From assembly GCA_021372575.1 (NCBI GenBank), contig JAJFUE010000043.1, forward strand, positions 1 through 32,470: a stretch of 32,470 nucleotides of DNA, read 5' to 3'. The stretch's first letter is position 1. Each line of letters opens with the position of its first letter. The notes beneath the pieces were generated by a model. That model worked only from the letters and a program-made list of their open reading frames with translations. It was not told where the DNA came from and searched no databases. This DNA comes from a bacterium. Lineage in GTDB: Bacteria; Sumerlaeota; Sumerlaeia; MVZB01. Positions 32,431 to 32,470 of the stretch are shown here, one piece after another. The translations under genes and the position numbers were made by a program.

Positions 32431-32470
32431 GGGTCACGGCTGAATTCGCCGAGCAAGAAACAGCCGGACG

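Overview
The window is a GC-rich bacterial chromosome segment using the standard code, with ATG, GTG and TTG starts. It carries housekeeping, surface-glycan, defence and family-expansion genes. No rRNA, tRNA, phage module, transposase or CRISPR array was seen. Delta-60 repeat proteins, a NodU-type carbamoyltransferase, a tandem family of membrane-anchored proteins and many intergenic short-period repeats suggest an uncultured member of the Planctomycetes/Verrucomicrobia/Sumerlaeota-like assemblage. That placement is an impression and low confidence.

Layout, left to right. (1) 1-420 is a non-coding cluster of hairpins ending in a hexanucleotide repeat. A cold-shock protein gene follows on the minus strand with its own terminator and a possible long leader. 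(2) On the plus strand come gap (ending in a clear terminator), tpiA, a GAF-sensor histidine kinase, a Phd-type antitoxin/VapC pair behind an inverted-repeat operator, and a YfhO-like polytopic membrane protein. (3) On the minus strand, read from right to left, are ilvC (own promoter and terminator), two large secreted delta-60 repeat proteins and an APC amino-acid permease. (4) 16530-18174, minus strand, is a two-gene Pycsar-type antiphage system: a cyclic-nucleotide-binding/TIR effector followed 4 bases later by a class III nucleotide cyclase with a TTG start. A HigB/HigA-type toxin-antitoxin pair lies immediately upstream. Together they form a small defence/stress island whose Pycsar half looks clearly less GC-rich than its neighbours. 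(5) 19443-23727, plus strand, is a glycan cassette: carbamoyltransferase, family 2 glycosyltransferase, a small unknown membrane-anchored protein, and a dTDP-L-rhamnose-4-epimerase-like SDR. (6) 23902-32087 is a run of five tandem paralogues (506-590 residues) of a family I do not recognise. Each has an N-terminal membrane anchor, a PTG(Y) motif just after it, a helical TPR-like core and a C-terminal module rich in W and P. Four of the five abut or overlap, so they are probably one transcript. (7) The right end (32218-32430) is a composite palindromic element with a perfect 32-bp inverted repeat.

The most interesting items are the five-gene paralogue array, with the stem-loop and seven-codon mini-ORF just ahead of its first start, and the Pycsar locus. 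A third theme is that nearly every intergenic gap on either side of the housekeeping genes carries short tandem repeats of period 6, 7 or 9. The nonamers share one consensus (AAGWCCCAT) at several sites.
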